Part shown: positions 17,535-27,403 of the stretch, in pieces
Position numbering within the stretch: position 1 is the stretch's first letter
How the letters are laid out: each line of letters starts with the position of its first letter
From: Ensifer adhaerens
GTDB taxonomy: Bacteria; Pseudomonadota; Alphaproteobacteria; Rhizobiales; Rhizobiaceae
Direction of reading: 5' to 3'
Length of the DNA stretch: 64,000 nucleotides
Assembly: GCF_013283195.1 (NCBI RefSeq)
Contig: NZ_JABEKT010000001.1
Location: forward strand, 904,795 to 968,794
Notes under the pieces: generated by a model
Told to the model about the DNA's origin: nothing
What the model saw: only the letters and a program-made list of their open reading frames with translations
Database searches by the model: none
Program-made: the position numbers and the translations under genes

Positions 17535-19019
17535 ATGAGTACTTCATTTCTTCTTTTGCTCATTGTTTTAATTGGCTTTATTTCTTATTTTGCGGGCCGT
17601 GCGCGCTCCTTCGCGCAGGCTGGCGGCAAGCTCTCCAATCTGCATTCCTTGCCCGGCTATCATGGCAGTTACGTTGCGATCTGGGCGATCCTCCCGGCAG
17701 CCCTGGTGCTCGGTGCCTGGCTCGTCGCTGCACCTGTCTATATCGACTCCAGCACCCGGGCGGTGTTGCCAGAAACGGTGCAGGCGCAGGGTGGCGCGAC
17801 TGTCGAACTGGCACTTGGCCAGGTCAAGTCGGTTGCCGGTGGACTGAAGCGGCTGACGGCCGAAGAAGTTTCCGCGCTTGAAAGCGGTTCGGCCAATCTT
17901 CGCTCCACGCTTGCTGCCAAGGGCGTGGCCCTGGCGGGTGAGGGTGAGCCCTACATGATCACTGCTGCCCAGCATTTCAACGCGATGACCGTCACCAATC
18001 GCTGGCTGATGAGCGCGGTCGTGCTGCTGATCGCCATTGCCGGCGGCGTTTATGCCATCCGCAACATCGCCACCCGTTTCCGCGCTCGCAATCAGGTCGA
18101 GCGCGTCATGCTCGGCGCACTGGTCGTCGCCTCGTCGATCGCCATCCTGACCACGGTCGGCATCATCGCTTCGATGCTGTCGGAAGCGGGCCGCTTCTTC
18201 ACCATGGTTTCGCCCTTCGAGTTCTTCTTCGGCACCGTCTGGGACCCGCGGTTTGCGGCTGCAGGCAGTGGCGGCGCCTCCGGCCAGTTCGGCCTGATCC
18301 CGCTGCTCGCCGGCACGCTCTACATCGCCTTCGTCGCCATGCTCTTCGCGGTGCCGATCGGTCTTTTCGCAGCCATCTACATGGCGGAATATGCAAGCCC
18401 GCGCCTACGTTCGACGGCAAAGCCGCTGCTGGAAGTGTTGGCGGGCATCCCGACCATCGTCTACGGTTTCTTCGCACTCGTGACCGTCGGCCCGTTCCTG
18501 CGCGATATTTCCGCCCAGCTGAACGGTCTGGTCACCGGCAACTATCAGAACTTCATCCAGGCACAGAGCGTCCTCACCGCCGGCATCGTCATGGGCATCA
18601 TGCTGATCCCGTTCGTTTCCTCGCTGTCGGACGACATCATCACCCAGGTGCCGCGGGCGCTGCGTGACGGATCGCTCGGTCTCGGTGCCACCCGTTCCGA
18701 AACGGTCAAGAAGGTCATCCTTCCCGCAGCACTTCCGGGCATCGTCGGCGCACTGCTGTTGACCGCCTCGCGCGCCGTCGGCGAAACGATGATCGTGGTG
18801 CTGGCCGCCGGTGTCGCCGCCCGCATGCAGATCAATCCCTTCGAGCCGATGACGACGGTGACGGTCAAGATCGTCAACCAGTTGACGGGCGACCTTGAGT
18901 TCACCTCGCCGCAGACGCTGGTCGCGTTTGCGCTCGGCATCACGCTCTTCGTCATCACGCTCGGCCTCAACATTTATGCGCTCTACATCGTGCGCAAGTA
19001 TCGGGAACAGTACGAATGA
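17535..19019 (+). CDS. pstC: Phosphate ABC transporter permease PstC
   Basis: 494 residues from ATG 17535 (GCGGAGA upstream); an in-frame GTG at 17529 is possible. Unusual length comes from an N-terminal extension: one helix at 3-21, a second at about 45-63, a soluble segment, then the core six-helix permease. The EAA loop region is ALRDGSLGLGATRSETVKKVILPAALPGIVGALLL. Long PstC proteins of this kind are normal in rhizobia. It forms the Pi channel with PstA. The stop overlaps the pstA start (ATGA). Confidence 0.95.
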   Translation: MSTSFLLLLIVLIGFISYFAGRARSFAQAGGKLSNLHSLPGYHGSYVAIWAILPAALVLGAWLVAAPVYIDSSTRAVLPETVQAQGGATVELALGQVKSVAGGLKRLTAEEVSALESGSANLRSTLAAKGVALAGEGEPYMITAAQHFNAMTVTNRWLMSAVVLLIAIAGGVYAIRNIATRFRARNQVERVMLGALVVASSIAILTTVGIIASMLSEAGRFFTMVSPFEFFFGTVWDPRFAAAGSGGASGQFGLIPLLAGTLYIAFVAMLFAVPIGLFAAIYMAEYASPRLRSTAKPLLEVLAGIPTIVYGFFALVTVGPFLRDISAQLNGLVTGNYQNFIQAQSVLTAGIVMGIMLIPFVSSLSDDIITQVPRALRDGSLGLGATRSETVKKVILPAALPGIVGALLLTASRAVGETMIVVLAAGVAARMQINPFEPMTTVTVKIVNQLTGDLEFTSPQTLVAFALGITLFVITLGLNIYALYIVRKYREQYE

Positions 19020-20338
19020 CCGACATCGCTTCCCCGGCCGTCCGGATCTCCACCCGTCCCGCATCCGCAAAGCGTGATATCGGCATCAAGCGCCGCTACG
19101 CCGCCGAGCGTCGGTTCCGTGCCTATGGCATCGGCGCCATAAGCCTCGGTCTATTCTTCCTCGCCCTGTTGCTGTGGACCGTGTTCTCCAACGGCTACAC
19201 CGCGTTCCAGCAGACGACGATCACGCTGCCGATCGAATTCACCGAAAAGGTCATCGACCCCAAGGGTGAGCGTACGACCGACGGCAAGGTGCTAATGACC
19301 GCCAACTATCCGCTCCTGGTGCGCGATGCGTTGATCAAGCAGCTCGGTATCGACGCAAGCAAGCGTCCGCTGGTCAAGCAGGCGACCGACATGGTCTCGG
19401 CGAGTTCCCGCACGCTGTTGCGCGACATCGTTGTCGCCGACCCCTCGGTCATCGGCAAGACCATACCGGTGACGTTGCTCGCAGAAGCCAATGTCGACTC
19501 CGCCTTCAAGGGGCAGATCGACCTGGCGGTCGACCAGAGCAAGCGCAAGGTCAAGGACCAGCAGGTCACCTGGATGAACGAGCTGGCCAGCGCCGGCGTC
19601 CTGAAGAAAAGCTTCAACACCGGCATCTTCACCTTCGGTGCGTCCAGCCGTCCGGAAGCCGCCGGTGTGGGTGTTGCCGCTCTGGGCTCTCTCTACATGA
19701 TGCTGATCGTGCTGGTGCTGTCGCTGCCGATCGGTGTCGCCGCCTCGATCTATCTCGAAGAGTTTGCGCCTAAGAACAGGCTGACCGACCTGATCGAGGT
19801 CAACATCAACAATCTCGCTGCCGTGCCGTCGATCGTCTACGGTCTCCTCGGTCTGGCAGTCTTCATCAACTTTGCCGGCATGCCGCGGTCTGCGGCGGTC
19901 GTCGGCGGTCTGGTGCTGACGCTAATGACGCTGCCGACGATCATCATCGCCACCCGCGCGGCGTTGAAGGCGGTGCCACCGTCGATCCGCTCGGCAGCTC
20001 TCGGTCTCGGTGCGTCGAAGATGCAGACCATCTTCCATCACGTGCTTCCGCTGGCGATGCCTGGCATTCTGACCGGCACGATCATCGGCCTTGCCCACGC
20101 ACTTGGCGAAACCGCGCCGCTGCTGTTGATCGGCATGGTCGCCTTCGTCGTCGACTATCCCGGCTCGCCGATGGAACCGTCAACGGCCCTGCCAGTGCAG
20201 ATCTACATGTGGGCCAACGAAGCGGAACGCGCCTTCGTCGAGCGCACATCCGGTGCAATCATCATTCTTCTCATCTTCCTCGTCGTCATGAACCTTGGCG
20301 CCATTCTGTTGCGACGTCGCTTTGAGCGCCGTTGGTAG
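19016..20338 (+). CDS. pstA: Phosphate ABC transporter permease PstA
   Basis: 440 residues, overlapping pstC by four bases. A cytoplasmic basic N-terminus and one helix (about 40-62) precede a long periplasmic segment (to about 210), followed by the permease core. The EAA loop is [40 protein letters not shown]. The DUF3333-type N-terminal extension is typical of alphaproteobacterial PstA. Partner of PstC in the inner membrane. Confidence 0.95.
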   Translation: MTDIASPAVRISTRPASAKRDIGIKRRYAAERRFRAYGIGAISLGLFFLALLLWTVFSNGYTAFQQTTITLPIEFTEKVIDPKGERTTDGKVLMTANYPLLVRDALIKQLGIDASKRPLVKQATDMVSASSRTLLRDIVVADPSVIGKTIPVTLLAEANVDSAFKGQIDLAVDQSKRKVKDQQVTWMNELASAGVLKKSFNTGIFTFGASSRPEAAGVGVAALGSLYMMLIVLVLSLPIGVAASIYLEEFAPKNRLTDLIEVNINNLAAVPSIVYGLLGLAVFINFAGMPRSAAVVGGLVLTLMTLPTIIIATRAALKAVPPSIRSAALGLGASKMQTIFHHVLPLAMPGILTGTIIGLAHALGETAPLLLIGMVAFVVDYPGSPMEPSTALPVQIYMWANEAERAFVERTSGAIIILLIFLVVMNLGAILLRRRFERRW

Positions 20339-20351
20339 TGAGGTAATTACT

Positions 20352-21167
20352 ATGAACATCATGTCAGAAGCAGCAGTCGAAAAAGCCTTGGATCAGAAAA
20401 TGAACACCGTGCCCTACAAGATGATCGGCAAGGATGTGTCGGTCTATTACGGCGAGAAGCGCGCGCTTTTCGACGTCAATCTCAACATCCGCGAGAACAC
20501 GGTGACCGCGCTGATCGGCCCGTCGGGCTGCGGCAAGTCGACCTTCCTGCGCACGCTGAACCGCATGAACGACACCATCGAGAACTGCCGCGTCACCGGC
20601 AAGATCACGCTCGATGAAGACGATATCTACGATCCGACGATCGACGTCGTCGAACTGCGCGCCCGCGTCGGCATGGTGTTCCAGAAGCCGAACCCGTTCC
20701 CGAAGTCGATCTACGACAACGTCGCCTACGGCCCGCGCATCCACGGGCTTGCCCGCACCAAGTCGGAGTTCGACGATGTCGTTGAAACCAGCCTGCAGAA
20801 GGCTGGCTTGTGGAACGAGGTGAAGGACCGCCTGCAGGAGCCCGGCACCGGGCTTTCCGGTGGCCAGCAGCAGCGTCTGTGCATCGCGCGCGCCGTTGCC
20901 GTCAGCCCGGAAGTGATCCTGATGGACGAACCGTGCTCGGCGCTCGACCCGATCGCGACGGCCAAGGTCGAGGAGCTGATCCACGAACTGCGCACAAACT
21001 TCACCATCGTCATTGTCACCCACTCGATGCAGCAGGCAGCGCGCGTTTCACAGCGCACCGCCATGTTCCATCTCGGCAATCTTGTCGAGGAGAACGATAC
21101 CGACAAGATGTTCACCAATCCGGATGACCAGCGTACCCAGGACTACATCATGGGCCGCTTCGGCTGA
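20352..21167 (+). CDS. pstB: Phosphate ABC transporter ATP-binding protein
   Basis: 271 residues from ATG 20352 ([11 protein letters not shown]), with GTGAGG upstream; the second ATG at 20361 is an alternative. Complete ABC ATPase: Walker [11 protein letters not shown]-loop VFQKPNPFP, signature LSGGQQQR, Walker [14 protein letters not shown] and H-loop IVIVTHSM. It energises phosphate import through PstCA and participates in PhoR signalling. 13 bases after pstA. Confidence 0.97.
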   Translation: MNIMSEAAVEKALDQKMNTVPYKMIGKDVSVYYGEKRALFDVNLNIRENTVTALIGPSGCGKSTFLRTLNRMNDTIENCRVTGKITLDEDDIYDPTIDVVELRARVGMVFQKPNPFPKSIYDNVAYGPRIHGLARTKSEFDDVVETSLQKAGLWNEVKDRLQEPGTGLSGGQQQRLCIARAVAVSPEVILMDEPCSALDPIATAKVEELIHELRTNFTIVIVTHSMQQAARVSQRTAMFHLGNLVEENDTDKMFTNPDDQRTQDYIMGRFG

Positions 21168-21223
21168 TCGCCGAAGCTCGCCTTCACCCCGTTTCCTGAA
21201 CGCGCCCGCAAGGATCACAGATT

Positions 21224-21934
21224 ATGTCCATGCACATAATGTCCGCCTATGACGAAGAACTGAAATACCTGACACGCCGCATCTCCGAGATGGGCGGCAT
21301 TGCCGAGCAGATGGTGGGCGAATCCGTCCGCGCGCTGGTCAATTCCGACCTCGCCTTGGCGCAGAAAGTGATTTCCGACGACACCATCCTCGATGAAGCC
21401 GAGCGCCAGATCGGCGAAAAGGCGATCATCACCATTGCCAAGCGTCAGCCAGTCGCTGCCGACCTGCGCGAGATCATGGGGTCGATCCGCATCGCCTCCG
21501 ATCTGGAGCGCGTCGGCGACCTCGGCAAGAACAACGCCAAGCGCGTCATCGCCGTTGCCGGCTCCGGCATCCCGCGCAAGCTGGCGCGTGGCCTCGAGCA
21601 CCTGGCCGAACTTGCGCTCGTGCAGCTCAAGGAAGTCCTCGACGTCTACGCCTCGCGCTCGCCGGAGAAGGCCAACAGCATCCGTGAGCGCGACGAGGAG
21701 ATCGATGCGATCTACACCTCGCTGTTCCGCGAGCTGCTCACCTACATGATGGAAGATCCGCGCAACATCACGCCCTGCACGCATCTTCTGTTCTGCGCCA
21801 AGAACATCGAGCGCATCGGCGACCATGCCACCAACATCGCCGAGACGATCTATTACATGGCGACGGGCGCCCAGCCGGAAGGCGAACGTCCGAAGGACGA
21901 CAATACGTCGACGCTGGGTGCCGTAAAGGACTAA
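21224..21934 (+). CDS. phoU: Phosphate signalling protein PhoU
   Basis: 236 residues from ATG 21224. All-helical protein made of two three-helix PhoU repeats, each with the metal-binding pattern: DLREIMGSIRIASDLERVGDLGKNNAKR and THLLFCAKNIERIGDHATNIAE. It links Pst transport state to PhoR and damps the regulon. Fourth gene after pstS, 56 bases after pstB. The following 198 bases to phoB contain no obvious gene. Confidence 0.96.
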   Translation: MSMHIMSAYDEELKYLTRRISEMGGIAEQMVGESVRALVNSDLALAQKVISDDTILDEAERQIGEKAIITIAKRQPVAADLREIMGSIRIASDLERVGDLGKNNAKRVIAVAGSGIPRKLARGLEHLAELALVQLKEVLDVYASRSPEKANSIRERDEEIDAIYTSLFRELLTYMMEDPRNITPCTHLLFCAKNIERIGDHATNIAETIYYMATGAQPEGERPKDDNTSTLGAVKD

Positions 21935-22132
21935 GCCCGGATACGTTCGAGTGCCTGCTTTTGAACCTCATCCGGTCGCAGCCACGGTTGCGGCCCCGCT
22001 TTGCTGTGTCTGTAGCCACCCGATTTCGCGCGTGCGTTTGAAATCGCCCGGAACGCTTCAGATGCTATATGTTCGAGCATCACGTCGCGTTCGATCGAAC
22101 ACGGGATGCTCTGGGTAAGGAGACGTTACCTG

Positions 22133-22816
22133 ATGTTGCCGAAAATCGCCGTTGTCGAAGACGAAGAGGCGCTGAGTGTGCTCTTGCGCTATAACCTCGA
22201 AGCCGAGGGTTTCGATGTCGATACGATCCTGCGTGGGGATGAGGCCGAGATCCGTCTGCAGGAGCGCCTGCCGGATCTCTTGATCCTCGACTGGATGCTG
22301 CCGGGTGTTTCCGGCATCGAGCTTTGCCGACGCCTTCGCCAGCGCCCGGAGACCGAGCGCCTGCCGATCATCATGTTGACGGCGCGGGGCGAGGAGAGCG
22401 AGCGGGTTCGCGGCCTTGCCACCGGTGCCGACGACTATGTGGTCAAGCCGTTCTCGACCCCTGAGTTGATGGCCCGCGTCAAGGCGATGCTGCGGCGTGC
22501 CAAGCCCGAAGTTCTGTCTACGCTGCTGCGCTGCGGCGATATTGAACTCGACCGCGAAACCCACCGGGTGCATCGCCGCACGCGCGAGGTCCGCCTCGGT
22601 CCGACGGAATTCCGCCTGCTCGAATTTCTGATGTCCTCTCCGGGTCGGGTTTTCTCGCGGTCGCAGCTTCTCGACGGCGTCTGGGGCCACGATATCTATG
22701 TCGACGAGCGCACCGTCGATGTGCATGTCGGCCGCCTGCGCAAGGCGCTGAATTTTTCGAGCATGCCGGATGTCATCCGCACCGTTCGCGGTGCCGGCTA
22801 CTCGCTCGAGAGCTGA
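22133..22816 (+). CDS. phoB: Phosphate regulon response regulator
   Basis: 227 residues from ATG 22133 (MLPKIAVVEDEEAL), nine bases after TAAGGAGA. The frame ATG at 22106 would start inside the leader and is rejected. Receiver domain with E10-D11-type acidic pocket, phospho-acceptor in LILDWMLPGVSG and the lysine in DDYVVKPFSTPEL. Winged-helix C-terminus with GPTEFRLLEFLMSSPGRVFSR and RTVRGAGYSLE. It binds the PHO box upstream of pstS. The wide gap after phoU suggests an additional own promoter. Confidence 0.96.
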   Translation: MLPKIAVVEDEEALSVLLRYNLEAEGFDVDTILRGDEAEIRLQERLPDLLILDWMLPGVSGIELCRRLRQRPETERLPIIMLTARGEESERVRGLATGADDYVVKPFSTPELMARVKAMLRRAKPEVLSTLLRCGDIELDRETHRVHRRTREVRLGPTEFRLLEFLMSSPGRVFSRSQLLDGVWGHDIYVDERTVDVHVGRLRKALNFSSMPDVIRTVRGAGYSLES

Positions 22817-22830
22817 GCCATTCATCCAAT

Positions 22831-22857
22831 AAAAAAGGGGCCGCGCGGCCCCTTTTT
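22831..22857. terminator. Bidirectional rho-independent terminator after phoB and gcrA
   Basis: The GGGGCC-GCGC-GGCCCC stem is flanked by AAAAAA on the left and TTTTT on the right, so it can end transcription in both directions. It lies between the convergent phoB and gcrA stops. Confidence 0.92.
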
Positions 22858-22877
22858 CATGTGTTGTCTTCGAAGCC

Positions 22878-23402
22878 TTAGCGAGCGCGGCGGCGCTCGG
22901 CGGACGGCTGGTAGGCAAGCCGCGCATGGAAAGTGCAATAGGGCGAAGCTTCCGGAGAGTCGTTGCCGCAGAAGTGGAACTCTTCCTTCAGCGGGTCGCC
23001 GATCGGCCACTTGCAGGTGCGCTCCGTCAACTGCGTCAGCTCAAGGCGGCGCGACATCGGCACGACCACATCCGTCCGAACGCTGAAATCCTGTTCGGCA
23101 ACGAAATCGACTTCGACCTCTTCCTTGAGGACGGTGGCGCCAGCCGGGCGGGTAACCGTGCGGGTGGTGACGCGCGAAGCGTAGTTCGGAGCGCGCGGCG
23201 CCGAGGTGGCCGGGCGCTGCTTCGGCCGGGTCGCGGCGGCTGTGCCGCCAGCCTTGGCCCTGCCGGGCAGGCTCAGCCGGTGAACCTTGCCGATGACCGC
23301 ATTGCGGCTGACGCCGCCAAGCTGTGCCGCGATCTGGCTCGCGCTCAGGCCCTCGGACCAAAGCTTCTTCAGTTTTTCCACCCGCTCGTCAGTCCAGTTC
23401 AT
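22878..23402 (-). CDS. gcrA: GcrA family cell-cycle regulator
   Basis: 174 residues from ATG 23402. The N-terminal helix-turn-helix MNWTDERVEKLKKLWSEG, then SASQIAAQLGGVSRNAVIGKVHRL, is the GcrA signature. A basic Pro/Ala/Thr-rich linker (50-115) follows, and the C-terminus carries the sigma-70-interaction region with CKWPIGDP and FCGNDSPEASPYCTFHARLAYQP. GcrA acts with RNA polymerase at promoters bearing CcrM-methylated GANTC. Several GANTC sites lie upstream of this gene. Confidence 0.95.
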   Translation of the reverse strand: MNWTDERVEKLKKLWSEGLSASQIAAQLGGVSRNAVIGKVHRLSLPGRAKAGGTAAATRPKQRPATSAPRAPNYASRVTTRTVTRPAGATVLKEEVEVDFVAEQDFSVRTDVVVPMSRRLELTQLTERTCKWPIGDPLKEEFHFCGNDSPEASPYCTFHARLAYQPSAERRRAR

Positions 23403-23437
23403 TTCTGCACTCTCCGTTCTCAGCGTTGGCGATGACA

Positions 23438-23585
23438 GAATCCCTCACCACGCTCCGGACAGGCTCCGGAGCTGCAACGCGATAACACTTTTGGTGACTA
23501 GGTCCGCCGCATGCGTCTAGTAATTGAACGTTAACCTACTGACCGGCGGACTCCGTGGCAAGAGTCCGCGGAATCACGCCGAATC
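23438..23585. promoter_or_regulatory. Cluster of five GANTC methylation sites between gcrA and argD
   Basis: GANTC pentamers start at 23438, 23549, 23562, 23571 and 23581; four fall within 37 bases. Two of them form the arms of an 8-bp inverted repeat, GCGGACTC / GAGTCCGC (23546-23569). GANTC is the CcrM methylase target in alphaproteobacteria. Placement next to gcrA fits cell-cycle control of gcrA, argD or both. Confidence 0.6.
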
Positions 23586-23702
23586 GATTTCTTGGTTTTC
23601 CCCAACTTGCTCGGTGGGCGTTGTATTTTTGCAAGCCCTGCCGGGTGATTTTTTCGTCGCATGGATGAGCCCGGTCCGACCGCACTGCAAGGCTTGGTTT
23701 TG

Positions 23703-23731
23703 TTGACATTGCGCTGCGAAATAGGAATAGT
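23703..23731 (+). promoter_or_regulatory. Possible sigma-70 promoter upstream of argD
   Basis: TTGACA at 23703-23708 and AATAGT at 23726-23731, separated by 17 bases. A perfect -35 with a fair -10 facing argD, about 90 bases before its start codon. Predicted from sequence only. Confidence 0.45.
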
Positions 23732-23737
23732 GCCTGC

Positions 23738-23765
23738 GCCGCCGCAAGGCGGCATTTTTAATTTT
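23738..23765 (+). terminator. Terminator-like GCAA-loop hairpin in the argD leader
   Basis: The GCCGCC-GCAA-GGCGGC stem-loop is followed by ATTTTTAATTTT. The form is that of a rho-independent terminator, yet it lies 58 bases before the argD start. It is either an attenuator, a 5'-end stabiliser or the 3' end of a small RNA from the gcrA-argD gap. Confidence 0.6.
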
Positions 23766-23822
23766 CTGCCGCGCTTAACAGGGCGCGGATCGATGCCGAT
23801 AGCAATGAAGGAGAGGCTCGCC

Positions 23823-25022
23823 ATGACTGCAACCACGCCGCTTTACGACACCTACATGCGTGCGCCGTTGCGTTTCGAGCGAGGAGAGGGCGTCTGGCTG
23901 ATTGCCGAAGACGGCACGCGCTATCTCGACTTCGCCGCCGGCGTCGCCGTCAACTCGCTTGGCCATGCGCATCCGCATCTGGTCGAGGCGCTGAAGGCGC
24001 AGGCCGAGAAGGTCTGGCATCTGTCGAACCTCTACGAGGTTCCCGGCCAGGAGAGCCTCGCACGCCGGCTGGCGGCAGTGACTTTCGCTGATCGTGTCTT
24101 CTTCACCAATTCCGGTGCTGAAGCGCTTGAATGCGCGATCAAGACCGCTCGTCGCTACCACTATGCCAAGGGCAATCCGGAGAAGTTCCACGTCATCACC
24201 TTCGAGGGCGCCTTCCACGGACGCACGATCGCGACGATCGCCGCCGGCGGCCAGCAGAAGTATATCGAGGGATTTGGCCCGAAGGCTCCGGGTTTCTATC
24301 AGGTGCCCTTCGGCGACATCGCGGCGGTCAAGGATGCGATCACCGACGAGACGGCGGCGATCCTGATCGAGCCGATCCAGGGCGAGGGCGGCATCCGCCC
24401 GGTCACCAAGGAGTTCATGCAGGAACTGCGGGCCCTTTGCGACGAATACGGCCTGTTGTTGATCCTCGACGAGGTCCAGACCGGCGTCGGCCGGACCGGC
24501 AAGCTTTTCGCCTATGAATGGGCTGGCATCCACCCGGATATCGTCGCTGTCGCCAAAGGCATCGGCGGCGGCTTTCCGCTCGGCGCGTGCCTCGCGACGG
24601 AAGAGGCGGCTGCCGGCATGGTCGCCGGTACACACGGTTCGACCTATGGCGGCAACCCACTTGCCATGGCGGTCGGTAACGCCGTGCTCGACGTCATCCT
24701 GGCCGACGGTTTCATGGAGCATGTCCGCGACGTCGCCCTGGTCTTCCGCCAGGGGCTCGCGTCGCTCAAAGATCGTTTCCCCGATGTGATCGAGGATATC
24801 CGCGGCGACGGGCTGATGCTCGGCATCAAGGTCAAGGGGCCTTCGGCGGATCTCCTGAAGGCAATCCGTGCCGAGAAACTGCTGGCCGTTCCGGCCGGCG
24901 AGAACGTGTTGCGTCTGCTGCCGCCGCTGACCGTGACGGCCGAAGAGGCGCGTGAGGGTCTGGCGCGCATCGAACGCGCAGCTGAAGCGGTGAGAAGCGC
25001 GAGCGGCACTGCCGCAGCCTAA
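23823..25022 (+). CDS. argD: Acetylornithine aminotransferase
   Basis: 399 residues from ATG 23823 ([18 protein letters not shown]), preceded by GAAGGAGAGG. The open frame runs upstream to 23661 but lacks conserved sequence there. Fold-type I PLP class III aminotransferase: [44 protein letters not shown] and the PLP lysine in [13 protein letters not shown]. It converts N-acetylglutamate semialdehyde to N-acetylornithine in arginine synthesis and may also serve lysine synthesis. argF follows after 128 bases. Confidence 0.94.
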   Translation: MTATTPLYDTYMRAPLRFERGEGVWLIAEDGTRYLDFAAGVAVNSLGHAHPHLVEALKAQAEKVWHLSNLYEVPGQESLARRLAAVTFADRVFFTNSGAEALECAIKTARRYHYAKGNPEKFHVITFEGAFHGRTIATIAAGGQQKYIEGFGPKAPGFYQVPFGDIAAVKDAITDETAAILIEPIQGEGGIRPVTKEFMQELRALCDEYGLLLILDEVQTGVGRTGKLFAYEWAGIHPDIVAVAKGIGGGFPLGACLATEEAAAGMVAGTHGSTYGGNPLAMAVGNAVLDVILADGFMEHVRDVALVFRQGLASLKDRFPDVIEDIRGDGLMLGIKVKGPSADLLKAIRAEKLLAVPAGENVLRLLPPLTVTAEEAREGLARIERAAEAVRSASGTAAA

Positions 25023-25150
25023 TTTTTGAACCCGGAGATCGGCAGCGATTTTCCTAAGGGTCCATGCGTGAACCCGAGGCGTCGAAGCGTTTTTTAGTCT
25101 TCGACCCCGGCCGCGCTTCAGGACCATTCTGAGGACAGGAATTGACTACG

Positions 25151-26068
25151 ATGGCAGGCACAAGACACTTCATCGATCTTTCGGCCATGACGGCAGCGGA
25201 TCTCAGGACGATCATTGACGACGCGCGCGTGCGAAAGACGGCGACCAAGGCCGGAACCGCCGAAAAGCCGCTCGCCGGCAAGATGCTGGCGATGATCTTC
25301 GAAAAGCCGTCCACCCGTACCCGCGTTTCCTTCGATGTCGGCATGCGCCAGCTCGGCGGCGAGACCCTGTTTCTCTCTGGCACCGAGATGCAGCTCGGCC
25401 GCGCCGAGACCATCGGCGATACCGCCAAGGTGCTGTCGCGCTACGTCGACGCGATCATGATCCGCACCACCGATCACCGCCGGCTTCTCGAACTTGCCGA
25501 ACACGCGACCGTGCCTGTCATCAATGGCCTGACCGACGACACGCATCCCTGCCAGATCATGGCCGACATCATGACCTTCGAGGAGCATCGCGGCCCGGTG
25601 AAGGGCAAGACCATCGCCTGGACCGGTGACGGCAACAATGTGCTGCATTCGCTCATCGAGGGCTCGGCCCGTTTCGGCTACCGCATGAACATGGCGGTGC
25701 CGCTCGGCTCCGAGCCGCATGACAAGATCCTCAACTGGGCGCGCAACAACGGCGGCGAGGTCCTGCTGTGCCACGAGGCCGAACAGGCCGTTGCCGGTGC
25801 CCACTGCGTCGTCACCGACACCTGGATCTCGATGAACCAGGAGCATCGCGCCCGCGGCCACAACGTCTTCCAGCCCTTCCAGGTCAACGAGGCCTTGATG
25901 AAACACGCCTCGTCGGACGCCCTGTTCATGCACTGCCTGCCGGCACACCGCGGCGAGGAGGTGACCGACGAGGTCATCGACGGCCCCCAGTCGGTGGTGT
26001 TCGACGAGGCGGAGAACCGGCTGCATGCGCAGAAGTCGATCATCGCCTGGTGCATGGGGCTCGTCTGA
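25151..26068 (+). CDS. argF: Ornithine carbamoyltransferase
   Basis: 305 residues from ATG 25151 ([11 protein letters not shown]), with GGACAGGAATTG upstream; the TTG at 25142 is too close to that site. Signature motifs: carbamoyl-phosphate loop [22 protein letters not shown], the ornithine-side DTWISM and the catalytic [14 protein letters not shown]. It makes citrulline from ornithine in the cytoplasm. Same strand as argD, forming an arginine pair. The gap between them contains a small inverted repeat (GTCGAAG / CTTCGAC) but no clear terminator. Confidence 0.96.
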   Translation: MAGTRHFIDLSAMTAADLRTIIDDARVRKTATKAGTAEKPLAGKMLAMIFEKPSTRTRVSFDVGMRQLGGETLFLSGTEMQLGRAETIGDTAKVLSRYVDAIMIRTTDHRRLLELAEHATVPVINGLTDDTHPCQIMADIMTFEEHRGPVKGKTIAWTGDGNNVLHSLIEGSARFGYRMNMAVPLGSEPHDKILNWARNNGGEVLLCHEAEQAVAGAHCVVTDTWISMNQEHRARGHNVFQPFQVNEALMKHASSDALFMHCLPAHRGEEVTDEVIDGPQSVVFDEAENRLHAQKSIIAWCMGLV

Positions 26069-26309
26069 CCGGCGAGCGCGCCCCTTGAAATTTGCCGCGT
26101 GCGACCCGATTTAGGCCGCATGCGGGACGTTCCTGGGTCGAAACCACGGACGCACCCTGACGACAGGCAGGGCATGACGGGCCGGAAAATGGCACATGCC
26201 TGCTGGACAAATCCGTTTATGGCGGGATCAAATAGGATGACGGGCAGGCTGCGCCGGGGGATGTTCATGTCCTTCGCGCGGCCTTCTCCGGTTACGTAAG
26301 GAGCTGCAG

Positions 26310-27299
26310 ATGACTGAGATGGCGCCCGGACTTGGCGAATTCGATTTTGCCGGTGACGACCATGTCGTGCCCTTCCAGGTGGAAGGCCTCGATGTTCGCG
26401 GCCGCGCGGTCCAGCTCGGCCCGATGCTCGATGCCATCCTTGAGCGCCACAACTATCCGCTTCCGGTCGCCCGGCTCGTCGCCGAGACCGTGGTGCTGAC
26501 TGTGCTGCTCGGCACGTCGCTGAAGTTCGACGGCAAGCTCATCGTCCAGACGAAGAGTGACGGTCCCGTCGATCTCGTGGTCGCCGATTTTGCCACGCCC
26601 GACAAGGTGCGCGCCTATGCCCGCTTCAACGAGGAAGCGCTTGCCGATGCCTTGAAGGACGGGCGCACGCAGTCGCACGAACTGCTCGGCAAGGGCATTC
26701 TCGCCTTCACCATCGACCAGGGCGCCCATACCCAGCGCTATCAGGGTATCGTCGCGCTCGATGGCGCCACGCTCGAGGAAATTGCCGGCGTGTATTTCCG
26801 CCAGTCGGAGCAGATCCCGACCAAGGTGCGCCTCGGCGTCGCCGAATTGCTCGACCGCGACGAGAACGGCAAGCCGCGCCATCGCTGGCGTGCCGGCGGC
26901 ATGGTCGCGCAGTTTCTGCCGGATGCACCGGACCGCATGCGCCAGCCGGATCTTTCGGGCGGCGACGGTGACGACAACGACGATCTCTTCGACGAGGACG
27001 ATCTGTGGGCGGAAGCCAAGGTCATGGTCGAGACGATCGATGCCGACGAGCTGACCGATCCGATGGTCGGCACGGAGCGCCTTCTCTATCGGCTGTTCCA
27101 CGAACGCGGCGTTCGCGTTTATCAGCCGCAGGCCGTCTATGATCGCTGCAGCTGCTCGCGCGAAAAGATCCGTTCGGTACTGACCGGGCTGCATGCCGAC
27201 GACATCGAGAGCACGATCGAGGACGGCTTGATCAAAGTGACGTGCGAGTTTTGTTCGACCACCTATCGCTTCGAGGCGAGCGAAGTCCGCCAGCAGTAA
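26310..27299 (+). CDS. hslO: Redox-regulated chaperone Hsp33
   Basis: 329 residues from ATG 26310, with AAGGAGCTGCAG upstream. The N-terminal Hsp33 domain ends near residue 200. An acidic insert rich in Asp (GGDGDDNDDLFDEDD) is followed by the C-terminal redox switch with the zinc cysteines CSC and CEFC (DRCSCSREKIRSVL ... VTCEFCSTTYRF). It is a cytoplasmic holdase activated by oxidation. The first zinc pair is CxC and the second CxxC, as in the family. The 241 bases before it hold no convincing gene. Confidence 0.95.
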   Translation: MTEMAPGLGEFDFAGDDHVVPFQVEGLDVRGRAVQLGPMLDAILERHNYPLPVARLVAETVVLTVLLGTSLKFDGKLIVQTKSDGPVDLVVADFATPDKVRAYARFNEEALADALKDGRTQSHELLGKGILAFTIDQGAHTQRYQGIVALDGATLEEIAGVYFRQSEQIPTKVRLGVAELLDRDENGKPRHRWRAGGMVAQFLPDAPDRMRQPDLSGGDGDDNDDLFDEDDLWAEAKVMVETIDADELTDPMVGTERLLYRLFHERGVRVYQPQAVYDRCSCSREKIRSVLTGLHADDIESTIEDGLIKVTCEFCSTTYRFEASEVRQQ

Positions 27300-27303
27300 G
27301 ACC

Positions 27304-27402
27304 AGAGCATTTTCAGGAAAAGTGCGAAGCGGTTTTCCGTACGGAAATGCGCCAGAGCAGACATGTCGAGCGGCGTTTCCGTTCAAATCGGAAACGCTCG
27401 AT
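27304..27402. repeat. Rhizobiales intergenic repeat with hairpins
   Basis: Begins AGAGCATTTTCAGGAAAAGT, continues with a CGGTTTTCCGTACGGAAA palindrome and ends with the perfect hairpin GCGTTTCCG-N7-CGGAAACGC (27373-27397). I recall near-identical sequences scattered through Rhizobium, Sinorhizobium and Brucella genomes. It fills the gap between convergent hslO and apaG and may act as their terminator. Confidence 0.7.
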
Positions 27403-27403
27403 C

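Noticed and set aside
23775-25127. 450-residue minus-strand ORF opposite argD
   Set aside because: Shadow frame. argD has full PLP aminotransferase signatures on the plus strand.
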